Shown in pieces: positions 43,482 to 54,638 of a stretch of 64,000 nucleotides of DNA. Under the pieces are notes generated by a model that was not told the DNA's origin, made no database searches, and saw only the letters and a list, made by a program, of their open reading frames with translations. The DNA is taken from the NCBI GenBank assembly GCA_016792845.1, contig JAEUKH010000042.1, forward strand, positions 176,063-240,062, read 5' to 3'. The position numbers were made by a program, and so were the translations under genes. Source of the stretch: Myxococcales bacterium (GTDB lineage: Bacteria > Myxococcota_A > Polyangia > Polyangiales > Ga0077539). Every line of letters starts with the position of its first letter. Within the stretch, counting starts at the first letter, position 1.

Positions 43482-44378
43482 ATGTCAACGGAGTTGTTGT
43501 CTTCAAAGCAAGGGTCTCGCGCGGCGGCCCGGGTCGCCCCCGCGGTGGTGCGCCTCGCGGGGCGCAGCGTTCACGCCTCGGGGCTGGTGGTGTCGAGCGC
43601 GGGCGAAATTGTGACCACCCTTCACAGCCTCGGCAGCGCCGACACCGTCGAGGTCACCCTCGACGACGGCCGCACCCTCGAAGGTCGTCGCCTCGCCGGA
43701 GACCCCGGCACCGACCTGGCGCTCGTCAAGGTCGACGCCGAGGGCCTCACCGCGCTGCCGTGGCGCGAGAGCCCCGTCGAGGTGGGCGAGCTCGTGCTCA
43801 CGGTGGGTCGCCCCGGCAAGACCGCCCGGGTCACCCTCGGGGTCGTCTCGGCCGTCGGAGAGGCCTTCGTCACCCCCACCGGCGGCCGCATCGCGCAGTA
43901 CGTCGACATCGACGCGAGCCTCCCGCGTGGCTTCACCGGCGGGCCCCTCATCGACCTCGACGGGCAGCTCTTGGGGGTCAACACCCCGGCCTTGGCGCGC
44001 GGCGGCGTGCTCGTGCCCGCGATCACCGTCGCCCGCGTGGTCGACGCGCTCCGCCGCGGCACAGGGCTCGCGCGAGGCTACCTCGGGCTCGGCGCCTACC
44101 CCGTGCGTCTCGGGCAGAGCGCCGCCGAGACCGAGGGCCTCGCGGGCGGCCTCGCGGTGGTGTCGCTCGACCCCGGCGGCCCCGCCGAAGCGGGGGGCGT
44201 GGCCTTGGGAGACATCGTCCTTCGGCTCGACGGGCACCCCGTCGACCACCCGCGCACCCTGCGCGACGCCCTCGACGCCAAGGCCGACACCGAGGTCACG
44301 CTCTCGCTCTTGCGCGGCGGCGCGCCCCACACCCTGCGCCTCCGGGCCGGCGCCCGACCGGCCTCACCCCTGCGCTGA
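43482..44378 (+). CDS. Trypsin-like (HtrA/S1C) protein with PDZ domain, catalytic Ser replaced by Thr
   Basis: 298 residues. A chymotrypsin fold has H48 in VTTLHSLG and D78 in DPGTDLALVKV, but the GNSGGPL site reads GFTGGPL with Thr 152 in place of Ser. A PDZ domain follows (about 205-290, GLAVVSLDPGGPAEAGG and GDIVLRLDGHPV). No signal peptide or membrane helix is present, unlike typical HtrA, so it is probably cytosolic. It may be a non-proteolytic adaptor or a weak Thr protease. ATG at 43482 has TGAGAGGAG upstream. The 3' end overlaps the SDR gene by 15 bases. Confidence 0.7.
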   Translation: MSTELLSSKQGSRAAARVAPAVVRLAGRSVHASGLVVSSAGEIVTTLHSLGSADTVEVTLDDGRTLEGRRLAGDPGTDLALVKVDAEGLTALPWRESPVEVGELVLTVGRPGKTARVTLGVVSAVGEAFVTPTGGRIAQYVDIDASLPRGFTGGPLIDLDGQLLGVNTPALARGGVLVPAITVARVVDALRRGTGLARGYLGLGAYPVRLGQSAAETEGLAGGLAVVSLDPGGPAEAGGVALGDIVLRLDGHPVDHPRTLRDALDAKADTEVTLSLLRGGAPHTLRLRAGARPASPLR

Positions 44379-45245
44379 GACGCCCCCGCGGAGGCCGCAG
44401 AGTTCTTCGCTGAGCGCCCAGAGCCGCGCCGCCGTCTCGGGGTTGCGCGCCTGAAAGCCCACGGGGCGCTCGCGGTGCTTGTACCAGTACCGCCCGGTCT
44501 TGCCCTCGACCTCGGGCGAAGCGCTTAGAAACACTGAAGTCTTCGCCCCCTCTTCGGGGGTCAAGAGCAGGGGCCGGGCGAGCTGCGCGACCCGCGCGGT
44601 GAAGCCCCCGTCGGTCTTCGCAAAGCCCGACCCGATGACCCCGGGGTGCAGACAGTTGGCCGTCACCGCGGTGCCCTCAAGGCGACGCGCGAGCTCGAGG
44701 GTGAAGATCACATTCAAGAGCTTCGAGTCGCAGTAGGTGAGCCACGCGCTGTAAAACCCGCGGCGGTGCTGGAGCCTGTCGAAGTTGACCCAGCCGAAAT
44801 AGTGCGCGTCGCTGGCCACGTTGACCACCCGCGCGGCGGGGGCCCGGCGCAGCGGCTCTTGCAAGAGATGGGTGAGGTAGAAATACCCGAGATGGTTGGT
44901 GGCGAAGGTCATCTCGAAGCCGTCGACGCTGGTGCGATTCTCAGTCACCAACATGCCGGCGTTGTTGAGAAGCACGTCGAGGCGGTCGTGGTAGCGCCGA
45001 AAGGTGTCGGCCGCGCGCTGCAGGTCGGCCAACGAAGAGACATCTGCCTGGATGAGCTCGGCCTCGCCCGCCCCTGAAGCGCGAATCTCTTGGATCGCGG
45101 CCTTGGCCTTGTCGATGTTGCGACACACCAACACCAGCTTCGCGCCCATCTTCCCGAGGGCGATGGCCGCGGCCTTGCCGATGCCTTGATTGGCGCCCGT
45201 GATGAGCGCGGTCTTGCCGCTGAGATTGGGCGCTTCGAGGGTCAT
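44364..45245 (-). CDS. SDR-family oxidoreductase (retinol dehydrogenase-like)
   Basis: 293 residues. The cofactor loop is TGANQGIG, then LLNNAGML, and the catalytic YCDSK (YxxxK). The wording NHLGYFYLTHLL, KLLNVIFTLELARRL and ANCLHPGVIGSGF is typical of the retinol dehydrogenase/WWOX-like branch, which oxidises or reduces hydrophobic alcohols or steroids. Substrate is unknown. ATG at 45243-45245. Convergent overlap with the trypsin-like gene. Confidence 0.85.
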   Translation of the reverse strand: MTLEAPNLSGKTALITGANQGIGKAAAIALGKMGAKLVLVCRNIDKAKAAIQEIRASGAGEAELIQADVSSLADLQRAADTFRRYHDRLDVLLNNAGMLVTENRTSVDGFEMTFATNHLGYFYLTHLLQEPLRRAPAARVVNVASDAHYFGWVNFDRLQHRRGFYSAWLTYCDSKLLNVIFTLELARRLEGTAVTANCLHPGVIGSGFAKTDGGFTARVAQLARPLLLTPEEGAKTSVFLSASPEVEGKTGRYWYKHRERPVGFQARNPETAARLWALSEELCGLRGGVSAQG

Positions 45246-45320
45246 GGTGGGTCTTCGGTGCGTTGACGTTCTGGTCTAAAAAACGCCGCGACGATACCCG
45301 AGCTGGCCCCCTCGTCAATC

Positions 45321-46067
45321 TCAGTAGGCCGCGTCGGGGCCCCAGTGCGCGCGCAGGTATTCTCGTCGCCCCGAGTGCTCGTGGTACCCGTTGTATCGGT
45401 CGGGGTGCGTTCGATAGAAGTCTTGGTGGTAGTCTTCAGCCACCCAGAACACCGGCGCGTCTTCGACGGTGGTGGTGATGGGCCCCTCGCCGTTGAAGCG
45501 CCCCGAGTCGATGATGGCCTGCCGCGAGCGCTCGGCCTCGGCCCGCTGCGCGGCGTCGTGCACGAAGATCGCGCTGCGGTACTGGTGCCCCTGGTCGGCG
45601 AAGGCCTGGTCACGGCCCGTCGGCATGATGCGGCGCCAGAACAGATCGAGGAGCTGCCCGTAACGCACCCGCGCCGGGTCGTAGAGCACCCGAATCGCCT
45701 CGGCGTGCCCCGTGCCGTGGTTGCTCACGGCCTCGTACGAGGGGTGAAGCTCTGGGCCGCCGGTGTACCCCGAGAGCACCGCGCTCACCCCGGGGAGCGC
45801 CTCAAACGCGGCCTCCATGCACCAGAAGCAGCCTCCCGCGAAGGTGGCCACGGCGACCCCCGCGGGCGGCGGCGGCGCGGGCTGCGTCTCGCCCTCGGGC
45901 CAGTCGTGGCGGGCCGCGGGCGGCGACGGGCTCGGCGCCGGAGCCTCGACGGCGTGGGCCGGCCGCGAGGCGTCGCCCATCGTACGGGGCGCGGGCTGCG
46001 TCGCGCGACCGCAGCCCATCGAGAGCACCGAGGCGACCCAGACCGCAACCCACCGTGATGGCTTCAT
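45321..46067 (-). CDS. msrA: Peptide methionine sulfoxide reductase A, lipoprotein form
   Basis: 248 residues. The N-terminus carries a lipobox (VLSMGC), followed by a Pro-rich linker of about 45 residues and the MsrA domain: GGCFWCMEAAF with the catalytic Cys, GYTGG, NHGTGHAEAIRV, and YHQDF. It repairs methionine-S-sulfoxide; the lipid anchor implies protection of envelope proteins. The thioredoxin-type recycling Cys usually found near the C-terminus is not evident. ATG at 46067, eight bases after the symporter stop on the same strand, suggests one transcript. Confidence 0.88.
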   Translation of the reverse strand: MKPSRWVAVWVASVLSMGCGRATQPAPRTMGDASRPAHAVEAPAPSPSPPAARHDWPEGETQPAPPPPAGVAVATFAGGCFWCMEAAFEALPGVSAVLSGYTGGPELHPSYEAVSNHGTGHAEAIRVLYDPARVRYGQLLDLFWRRIMPTGRDQAFADQGHQYRSAIFVHDAAQRAEAERSRQAIIDSGRFNGEGPITTTVEDAPVFWVAEDYHQDFYRTHPDRYNGYHEHSGRREYLRAHWGPDAAY

Positions 46068-46075
46068 CGACGGGC

Positions 46076-47398
46076 TTACGCCGCGGGGTCGCGGTCTGTA
46101 ACACCCGCGTCGCTTTCGCCGAGGACGCCCTCCCACTTGGCGATCACCACCGAGGCCAGGGCGTTGCCCGTGACGTTGGTGGCGGTGCGGGCCATGTCCA
46201 TCACCTCGTCGACCGCGAGGAGCATCGCGACGCCGGCCTCGCCGGGCAGGCCGAAGCTCGCGCAGGTGCCCGCGATGATGACCATGGTGGCCCGGGGCAC
46301 CGCGGCGACGCCCTTCGAGGTCAGCACAAAGGTGAACAGCATCGCGAGCTGCCGCGTGAGCGAGAGGTGCATCCCCGCGGCCTGCGAGATCGCCAGGGTG
46401 GCCAGCACGAGGTAGAGCGTCGAACCGTCGAGGTTGAACGAATACCCCGCGGGGATCACAAAGCTCGCCACCCGCCGAGGCACCCCGAGGCCGCCCACCC
46501 TGTCGATCACCTGGGCCAAGACCGACTCGCTGCTCGCGGTCGAAAACGCCGTCAACACAGGCTCGCGCACGGTGCGCAGGAAGCGCCCGAAGCCCACCCC
46601 CGTCCACCAGAGGACGGGCACAAAGACCAGGGCGACGAAGATCGCGAGGGCCAGGTAGAGCGAGCCCACCATGGTCGCGTACTGCCCCAGAAGATGCGCC
46701 ACCGCGGGCCATCCGCGCACGACGTGGCCGTCGACGGTGTGCCCCGCGGCCATGTGCGACACGTTGTAAGCCATCGCGCCGAACACCCCGAGCGGCGTCA
46801 AGGCCATCACCATCGCGGTGTACTTGAACATCACCTGGGCCGCGGCCTCGAAGAAGCTCAGCACCGGGCGGCCCTTGTCGCCCACCCGGGTGAGGGCGAT
46901 GCCGAACAGCGTCGCGAAGACCACCACCGGCAGCACATCACCCTCGGCCGCGTGCTTCACCACGTTCGTCGGAAAGGCGTGGAGCGCCACCTCCCACCCC
47001 GTGCGCTGCGGCGGAATCTGCACATCATGGGCCGCGGTCTGGAGCGGCAGCCCCGCCCCGGGTTGCAGCACATTGCCCACCACGAGGCCCACCAAGAGCG
47101 CCATCGTGGTCACCACCTCGAAGTAGAGAAGTGCCTTGACGCCCATGCGCCCGACGGCCTTCACGTCGCCGGTTTGCGCGATCCCGGTGATGATGGTGCT
47201 CACCAGGATGGGCACCACCACGCTCTTCACAAGCGAGATGAACGCCTTCGAACAAAAGCGAAACAGCTCGTACACCTGCGGGTGCTGGTCTTGCGGGAAG
47301 AAGCCCCCGAGCACCACCCCCAAGACCAGGCCCAGGGTCACCCACCGTAGCCCCGAGGCCCCCGCGCCCTCGGGCCGCGTCTCGCGCTCTGCCGTCAT
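46076..47398 (-). CDS. Dicarboxylate/amino acid:cation symporter (DAACS, GltP/DctA-like)
   Basis: 440 residues with about eight membrane helices and two re-entrant loops. STASSESVL, GYSFNLDGST, FGLPGEAG and DEVMDMARTATNVTGNA are the family substrate and cation motifs. The transporter takes up glutamate, aspartate or C4-dicarboxylates with protons or sodium. ATG at 47398. It lies directly upstream of msrA in the same orientation. Divergent from the MoxR operon. Confidence 0.88.
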   Translation of the reverse strand: MTAERETRPEGAGASGLRWVTLGLVLGVVLGGFFPQDQHPQVYELFRFCSKAFISLVKSVVVPILVSTIITGIAQTGDVKAVGRMGVKALLYFEVVTTMALLVGLVVGNVLQPGAGLPLQTAAHDVQIPPQRTGWEVALHAFPTNVVKHAAEGDVLPVVVFATLFGIALTRVGDKGRPVLSFFEAAAQVMFKYTAMVMALTPLGVFGAMAYNVSHMAAGHTVDGHVVRGWPAVAHLLGQYATMVGSLYLALAIFVALVFVPVLWWTGVGFGRFLRTVREPVLTAFSTASSESVLAQVIDRVGGLGVPRRVASFVIPAGYSFNLDGSTLYLVLATLAISQAAGMHLSLTRQLAMLFTFVLTSKGVAAVPRATMVIIAGTCASFGLPGEAGVAMLLAVDEVMDMARTATNVTGNALASVVIAKWEGVLGESDAGVTDRDPAA

Positions 47399-47512
47399 GG
47401 GCGCAGCGTACCCGATGCCCGGGCGTCGCTTCGACGGCCAAGTACGACTTTCAGCGCGTCGACCTCACACCCCTGCGATATGGTCGGCCGCGCAGAAGGG
47501 AGCGTCGAGACC

Positions 47513-48487
47513 GTGAGCGATGCGTTTGAGGGCGCGGCCGAGAAGCTCCGCGCGGTGCGAGACGCCGTCGAGACGGTGATCGTCGGGCAGCGCCCCGTGG
47601 TCGAGGCCGTGATCGGGTGCCTCGTCGCGGGCGGGCACGGGCTCCTAGAGGGCGCGCCGGGGCTCGGCAAGACGGCCCTCGTGCGCGCCGTGAGCGAGGC
47701 CGTGGCGCTGAAATTTTCGAGGGTTCAGTGCACCCCCGACCTGCTGCCGAGCGACCTCACGGGCACCCGCATGATCGAAGAAGACCCGCAGCGGGGGCGG
47801 CAGTTCGTGTGGGTCGAGGGCCCGCTCTTCGGCCAGCTCGTGCTCGTCGACGAGGTCAACCGCGCGACCCCGCGCACGCAGTCTGCCTTGCTCGAAGCCA
47901 TGGCCGAGGGGCAGGTCACCCTCTCGGGCGAGCGCCGCGTGTTGCCCCAACCGTTCTGCGTCCTGGCCACTCAGAACCCCATCGAGATGGAGGGCACCTA
48001 CCCCCTCCCCGAGGCGCAGCTCGACCGCTTCTTGCTCCACATCGAGGTGCCGCGCCCGCGCCGCGAAGACCTCGCGACGATCCTCGGGCAGACCACCCGG
48101 CACGGCCGCCCGGCCCTCAGCCCCTGCCTCGACGCCGCGACCCTCACCGCGTTGCGGGCGCAGTGCCGCGACGTCGCCCTCGCCGACACCCTCCTCGACC
48201 AGGTCACCGCCCTCCTCGACGCCCTCGACCCGAGCGCCCCGACGGCCTCGCCCGCGGTGCGCCGCGCGGTGAAGCTGGGCCCGGGCGTCCGCGGGGGGCA
48301 AGCCCTGGTGCTCGCCGCCAAGGCCCGAGCGCTCACCGAGGGGCGCGCGCAGGTGAGCGAGGCCGACCTCAAGGCCGTCGCCCCCTCTGCGCTAAGACAC
48401 CGTATTCACAGAACATTTGAAGCACAACTCGAAGGCACCAGCGCCCACGCCCTGGTCGCCGAGGCGGTATCCTCGTGGCGCGCATAA
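47513..48487 (+). CDS. MoxR-family AAA+ ATPase
   Basis: About 324 residues. GAPGLGKTAL (Walker A), LVLVDEVNRATPRTQSALLEAM (quoted as LVLVDEVNRA and RTQSALLEAM), LATQNPIE and LPEAQLDRFL are the MoxR signature. MoxR ATPases act as chaperones that mature or insert cofactors into partner complexes. Neighbours usually include DUF58 and VWA genes, but here the gene is followed by a membrane protein and an ABC transporter. GTG at 47513 follows a GGGAG; ATG at 47480 is an in-frame alternative. The 3' end overlaps the next gene by 13 bases. Confidence 0.88.
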   Translation: MSDAFEGAAEKLRAVRDAVETVIVGQRPVVEAVIGCLVAGGHGLLEGAPGLGKTALVRAVSEAVALKFSRVQCTPDLLPSDLTGTRMIEEDPQRGRQFVWVEGPLFGQLVLVDEVNRATPRTQSALLEAMAEGQVTLSGERRVLPQPFCVLATQNPIEMEGTYPLPEAQLDRFLLHIEVPRPRREDLATILGQTTRHGRPALSPCLDAATLTALRAQCRDVALADTLLDQVTALLDALDPSAPTASPAVRRAVKLGPGVRGGQALVLAAKARALTEGRAQVSEADLKAVAPSALRHRIHRTFEAQLEGTSAHALVAEAVSSWRA

Positions 48488-50381
48488 CGCTCATCGGGTT
48501 GGCCCTCGCGCTCGCGCCCGCCTGGCTCGGGGCGCAGCCGCTGTCGGGTCACCAGCTCTTCCCGCGCTCGGGCTACGGCACGGCGCTGCACACGGTGGTG
48601 CTGACGGTGGCGCCGGGGCTCAGCGCCGACGACCCGCTGGTGCTCAGCGCCCAATCGTGGATGCAGCACCGCAACATCGAGATGGCCCTCCCGCGGGGCG
48701 CCCAGGGCGCCGAGGTGCTCATGCCGGTGATCGCGGGCATCCACGACGTCAACCAGATCACGGCGCGCTACGGCGGGCTCTCGACGCCCCTCGTGATGGA
48801 GCCGCAGCCGCGCGACGAGCGCTCGGTGGCCGCGGTGGGGCTGCCGCCGGTGTTGGTCCAGACGGCGCTCCGCAGCGTCGGGGTCGAGCTCTCGGCGGCG
48901 GCGGTTTCGGTCTTAGGGGGCGACGCGCTCGTGCCGAGCCTCGTGCCCGCGTTCGGCGGCCTCGACGGCATGGTGGTCAGCGACACCTCGCTCCGCGCGC
49001 TCAACCCTGTCTCGCGGGCGGTGCTCCTCGACTGGGTCTTCTCGGGCGGCGCGCTGATCGTCTTGGGCGACACGGCCTCGCTCGCCCGCGAGCCGTGGTG
49101 GGCGCCGCTCGCCGCCCGCACCGCCCACGACGCGCCGTGGGGCACCTGGTACCGCCACGGCCTCGGCACCTTGGGGCTCATGCCGCTCACCCTCGCCGAC
49201 TACGACGCGCCCCCGGCGGGCGTGATCCCCGAGTATGCGCGGCTGAGCGCCCTCGCCCGCGCCCTCGGCGGCGCCGGTCGCGGCCTCTTCGCCCCGGGCA
49301 ACCTCAGCCTCTTTGAGCGCTTCACCAACCAAGGGTACGGCGCCGCGTTCAACCTCGCCGAGCGCGAAGATCACCGCGGGCCGCTCACCGTGGTCGCGGG
49401 CGCGTTGCTCGCCTACTGCATCGCGCTGGGGCTCTGGCTCAAGCGCAACCGCGCCGCCAAGAACCCGCTGCGCTTGTTCGTCGAGCTCCCCGTCGCGGCC
49501 TTCGCGATCTTGACCCTCAGCTACGCGGCCTCGCGGGCGGGCCGCAGCCGCGAGAACATCGCGCGGGCCTTCGCCGTGCTCGACCTCAGCCAGGGCGCAG
49601 ACCGCGGGTATCAGCGCTCGTTCTTGTGGATCCGCGTCGGCACGAGCCTCACCCTCGCGCCCCAGACGCCCGCCGGACAGGTCGAGCTCTATCAACCCAC
49701 GAGCGCGCGCGGCACCACCCTCCGGTACGACGGGCAGCGCCTCAGCACCACCCGCCTGCGACTCGCGTCGCTCGAACAAGCCTACGGGTACCACGAAGGC
49801 CTCGTCGCACTCGGGGGCACCGTCCGCCTCACCCGCGACGACGACGCGACGCCGCGGGTCACCAACCAGACCGCCTTCACCCTGTCGCCCGGCGTCGTCG
49901 TGAGCGCCAACGGTCACCGGGTCTACACCGTCGCAGGCCTCGCCCCCGGGCAGAGCGCGCGCGGCGAGGCCCTCACCCGCGCCCAGGTCTTGACCAACCA
50001 AGAAGAGAACCTCCTCAACACCCTCCGCGGCAACGCGATCATCGAGATGGCGCCGCGGCTCCTCGGGCTGCCCCTCGCGCGACCCGGGCCCACCCAATAC
50101 CTCGCGTTCAGCACCGACGCGGCCCGCGACACCGCGGCCCGCACACACCGTATGGGCATCACCCTCCGCGAGGCCGTCACCCTCGTACGCGCCGTCGACG
50201 ACGACGGCCCGGCCCTCGGCGAGACGCGCGCCGACCGCGACCCCGAGGCCCGGCTCCCCCCGCCCGTCGAGGTGCCCGCCACCCAAGCGCCCGCCACCGA
50301 CGCCGCCGTCGACGCGAGGGCCTTGCTTTCGCTCCTCGGCGCCGACGCGGGCGCCGCCGCCCCGCCCGACGGAGCCCTGCC

Positions 50382-50385
<4 letters not shown>
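48475..50385 (+). CDS. Membrane protein of unknown function in the MoxR-ABC operon
   Basis: 636 residues. An N-terminal signal peptide (LIGLALALAPAWLGAQ) and a globular region of about 280 residues precede two membrane segments near 303-323 (TVVAGALLAYCIALGLWLK) and 338-358 (LPVAAFAILTLSYAAS). The region before them has a GLDGMVVSD...VLLDWVFSGGALIVLGD stretch like the amidotransferase-like folds of GldG/DUF4350-type proteins. The C-terminal 280 residues are beta-rich. The GTG overlaps the MoxR stop, and the stop overlaps the ABC ATPase start (ATGA). Function unknown; probably the client or partner of MoxR. Confidence 0.65.
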
Positions 50386-51343
<958 letters not shown>

Positions 51344-51344
<1 letters not shown>

Positions 51345-52861
51345 TGTCACCCCTCTCGCGCCTCGCGCAGCCCTTCAGAGACCCCAACCCCATCCTCCGC
51401 AAGGAGCTTCTTGGGGTCCTCCGCACCCCCCTCTACCTCCGGGCCCTCACCGCGAGCGTGCTGGTCTTGAGCAGCATCGTCGTCGCCGTGGCCGCCTCGT
51501 CGAGCGATCGGTACGACCACGCCCAGACGGGTCAGGCGGTCTTCCTCCTCTTCTTCGGCGGCGCGGCCCTCTCGATGATCGTCACCGGCTCGGTGCTCGG
51601 CGCGAGCGCGGTCTCGCAAGAGCGCGAGGCCCGCACCCTCGAAGCCCTCACCCTCACGGGCATGCCCCCGTGGCGCCTCTTGCTCGGAAAGTGCCTCTCG
51701 GTCTTCGCCGCGACGGCCCTCGTGCCCGTGGCCGCGGTGCCCATCCTCTCGATGGTGGGCCTCTTCGGCGGGGTCAACCTCGGCCAGATCGTCATCGCCA
51801 CGGGGTACACCCTCACCTGGGGCCTCTTCGCGGTGGTCTTCGGCGCGGGCGTCTCGGCCCACAGCGCCCACGTCCGCTACGCCGTCTTCGGGGCGCTCCT
51901 GCTGGCCTTCGTGGGCACCTTCTTCGGCGCCGCGCTGCTGACCTCGCTCGGGCACGACCTGCACACCCGCTACGGCCTCGGCCTAGAGGGGCCCTTCTTC
52001 TTCGTCGACGCGTACAGCGCCATCCCCTGGGGCCCCGAGTACCGCTTCTACCTCATCACCCTGCCCGGGGTGAGCCTCGGGCTCCTGCTCTGGGGCGCCT
52101 TCGCGCTCGGCCTCGCGGGGCTCCTCGAACCCGGGCAAGACCGCACCCTGCCCCTCAAGCGCTGGCTCCTCGGGGCCGTCGCCGCGGGCCTCGGCGCCCT
52201 GACCCACGGGCACGCCGTCTTCGCGTCGACCCCCCGCACCCGCGGCGTGGTGGCCTTCTTGGCCCTCGCGGCGCTCGCCGTCGTCTGCCTGCAACTGGGC
52301 TTTCTCTGGGTGACCGCGCCGCTCGCGACCAACCCCCGCATGGCGCGCGAGCACGCCCAGCGCTGGCTCGGCGCCCTCACCCCGCCCACCCAGCGCGCCT
52401 CGTTCGTCTGGCTCCTCGGGGTCTACGCCCTCGGCGCCGCCGTCGTGGTGAGCGTCACCGCCCGGGGCGATCACCTCGCCCTCGCGAGCGCTTGGGGCCT
52501 CGGCTGGCTGGCCACCCACCTCGGCCTCGTCGGGGCCCTGGCCAACCGCAAGGCGCAGCCCATCGGCAGCGCGCGGGCCATCATGCTCGGCGTGATCCTC
52601 TTTACGAGCGCCCTGGTCTGGCTCATCGCGGCGCTCCTCCGCATCGACGACGTCGACCGGGTGCTCTCGATCGCGAGCCTGTCGCCCATCTGGCTCCTGG
52701 TCGCCGTCGAGCGCGGGCTGCGGGCGCCGAGCGACCCCGCCTGGAGCGCGGTCATCGCCTCCGCCGCGGGGGTCTACGGCCTCCTCGGGGCGCTGAGCCT
52801 GGGCCTCTACGCGCGCAACGCCCGCGCGCGCCTCGTCGACGGGTCGTCACCGCGGGGTTGA
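51344..52861 (+). CDS. ABC-2-type permease
   Basis: 505 residues with about twelve hydrophobic segments. The opening NPILRKELLGVLRTPLYLRAL is typical of ABC-2 permeases (GldF/NosY-like), and GASAVSQEREARTLEALTLTGM fits the cytosolic loop that contacts the ATPase. It shares one base with the ATP-binding gene and ends in a 15-base convergent overlap with the sensor kinase gene. The module resembles the GldA/GldF pair, but gliding roles are not established here. Confidence 0.82.
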
Positions 52862-54205
52862 GTCGTGGTAGCTCACCAGCCGCGGCGGCATCACCCGCGG
52901 CACCGTCGCCCGCACCCGCGTCCCCTGCGGGTCGCGGGCCTCGACCGCGAGCCTGCCGCCCACGCCCACGACCCGTTCGCGCATGCCGATGAGCCCTCGG
53001 CGCCCGCGGGCCCCGCCCTCGGCGATGCCCCGCCCTGAGTCTTCGATCACGATCCGCAGCTCGCTCGGCGTGGCCTCAAGGGTCAGGGTCACCTCGGCCG
53101 GCCCGGCGTGACGGGCCACGTTGGTGAGGCTCTCTTGCACCACCCGAAACACCACCAGCGAGACGGCCTCGTCGACCTCGCCGTCGAGGGTCACGTCGGC
53201 CTCGCAGCGCTGCCCCGTGCGCTCGCGAAACTGCCGGGCCAGCCACTCGATCGAGGCCCCGAGGCCCTCCTCGTCGAGCATCCGGGGGCGCAGCGACTCA
53301 AGGATGCTCCGCATCGCGGTGTGGGCCCGGTCGAGCGAGGCCGCGATGCGCTCGGCGCTCTCACGCCCGCGGGTGTCGACGGCCCGCAGGCGCAGCACTT
53401 CGGCTTCGAGGCGCAGCGCCGTGAGCTCTTGCCCGAGGTCGTCGTGAAGCTCTCGGGCGAGGCGGCGGCGCTCGGTTTCGAGCAGGTCGTCGAGGCGCAG
53501 CGCCAGCTTTCTGAGGTCGCGGGTCTTGGCCTCGACCTTCTCGTTGAGCTCGTCGGTGAGGCTCTTGAGGTCGCGGCGCTGCCGAAGGTCGCGCACGAGC
53601 GTCGCGACGTGCTGCCGCGCGTACACCACCGCGAGGCACGCCACCGCGAAGCAGGTAAAGAGGTTCACCGCCCCTTGCGTCGCCACCGCCTGGTACCGCG
53701 GAATGCCCCACGCCGCGACGCCCATCGCCGCCGCCACCGAGAGGTAAAACCACCCGACCCCGGCCCTGAGCAGGTGCGGCGTCACCACCAGCGCGATCAA
53801 GAACACCCCCGTGTTGCCCGTGGTGCGCTGCGCGTTGACCGCCAGCCCCGCGTGCACGAGCAGCACCATCGTCTGCCCCGCGCGACCCAGCCAATGGTAC
53901 CGCCGGCTCAGCGGGTCGGGGGTCGCCCACGCCAGCGCCGTCGCGATCACCACAAAGGCCGTGAACGCGCCGTGCAGGCCCAGGCTGGTGTGACGCCAGA
54001 GGCGCTCGGGCGCGGTGTGCGCGTCGAGCCGAGAGAACACCCCCAAGACCACCAGCTCGTACGCGAGGGTGGCAACACCCCATCGACGGAGGCGCAGATG
54101 GTTGAACCGCAGGAGCTCGGCCTCGTAGGCCCCGCGCCCCCCCGGGTCGAGGCCCTCTTCAGGGAAGAAAAACGCGCGCAGCGTGGCCCCGTCAGGGAGC
54201 TTCAT
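52847..54205 (-). CDS. NarX-type sensor histidine kinase (HisKA_3) with membrane-spanning sensor
   Basis: 452 residues. The N-terminal half has about six hydrophobic helices (residues 40-195), an integral membrane sensor without an obvious extracellular domain. A coiled coil (LNEKVEAKTRDLRKLALRL) leads to the HisKA_3 box RRRLARELHDDLGQE with the phosphoacceptor His, and then the HATPase (ESLTNVARHAG, EDSGRGIA, GLIGMRERV). This type normally phosphorylates LuxR/NarL-type regulators. ATG at 54205 is chosen; GTG at 54214 is in frame. The upstream gene on the same strand is a lone receiver. Confidence 0.85.
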   Translation of the reverse strand: MKLPDGATLRAFFFPEEGLDPGGRGAYEAELLRFNHLRLRRWGVATLAYELVVLGVFSRLDAHTAPERLWRHTSLGLHGAFTAFVVIATALAWATPDPLSRRYHWLGRAGQTMVLLVHAGLAVNAQRTTGNTGVFLIALVVTPHLLRAGVGWFYLSVAAAMGVAAWGIPRYQAVATQGAVNLFTCFAVACLAVVYARQHVATLVRDLRQRRDLKSLTDELNEKVEAKTRDLRKLALRLDDLLETERRRLARELHDDLGQELTALRLEAEVLRLRAVDTRGRESAERIAASLDRAHTAMRSILESLRPRMLDEEGLGASIEWLARQFRERTGQRCEADVTLDGEVDEAVSLVVFRVVQESLTNVARHAGPAEVTLTLEATPSELRIVIEDSGRGIAEGGARGRRGLIGMRERVVGVGGRLAVEARDPQGTRVRATVPRVMPPRLVSYHDSTPR

Positions 54206-54227
54206 CGACGACACCCGGGCCGCGGGC

Positions 54228-54638
54228 TCAGCGCTCTTCGAGGCAAGGCAGAGGGAGCGAAGGCGCCGCGCGGGGCCGACCGCACGCCGCGGGGTGCTCG
54301 AGCACTTCGAGGAGCCGCGGAAGCTCCATCGGCTTGTCGATGAAGTGAAGCGGGCTGATGTTCAAGCGGTCGAGCTGCGCCGCGCAGAGATGAAACGCGC
54401 TGGTCAACACGATGGGAAAGCCCGGCATCACCCGCGCCACCTCGCGCGCCAGGGTCAGCCCGTCGGTGCCCGGCATCATCACGTCGGTGATCAGCGCGTA
54501 CCAGTCGCCCTCACCGAGCACCCCCATGGCCTTCGAGGCGTCGGGCAGGGCCACCACCTCGTAGCCTGCCGCTTCGAGCAACCGGGACAGGGTGAAACGC
54601 TCGTTAAGCTCATCTTCGACGAGAAGCAATCGCCTCAT
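54228..54638 (-). CDS. Single-domain response regulator (CheY-like)
   Basis: 136 residues. MRRLLLVEDELNERFTL, ALITDVMMPGTDG with the phosphoacceptor Asp, SAFHLCA, and FIDKPME with the conserved Lys form a complete receiver; no output domain follows. ATG at 54638 has GGAGG eight bases upstream, which sets the start. It is followed on the same strand by the histidine kinase, so the two are presumably a pair, even though a NarX-type kinase would normally be expected with a LuxR-type partner. It could act by protein contact. Confidence 0.85.
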   Translation of the reverse strand: MRRLLLVEDELNERFTLSRLLEAAGYEVVALPDASKAMGVLGEGDWYALITDVMMPGTDGLTLAREVARVMPGFPIVLTSAFHLCAAQLDRLNISPLHFIDKPMELPRLLEVLEHPAACGRPRAAPSLPLPCLEER

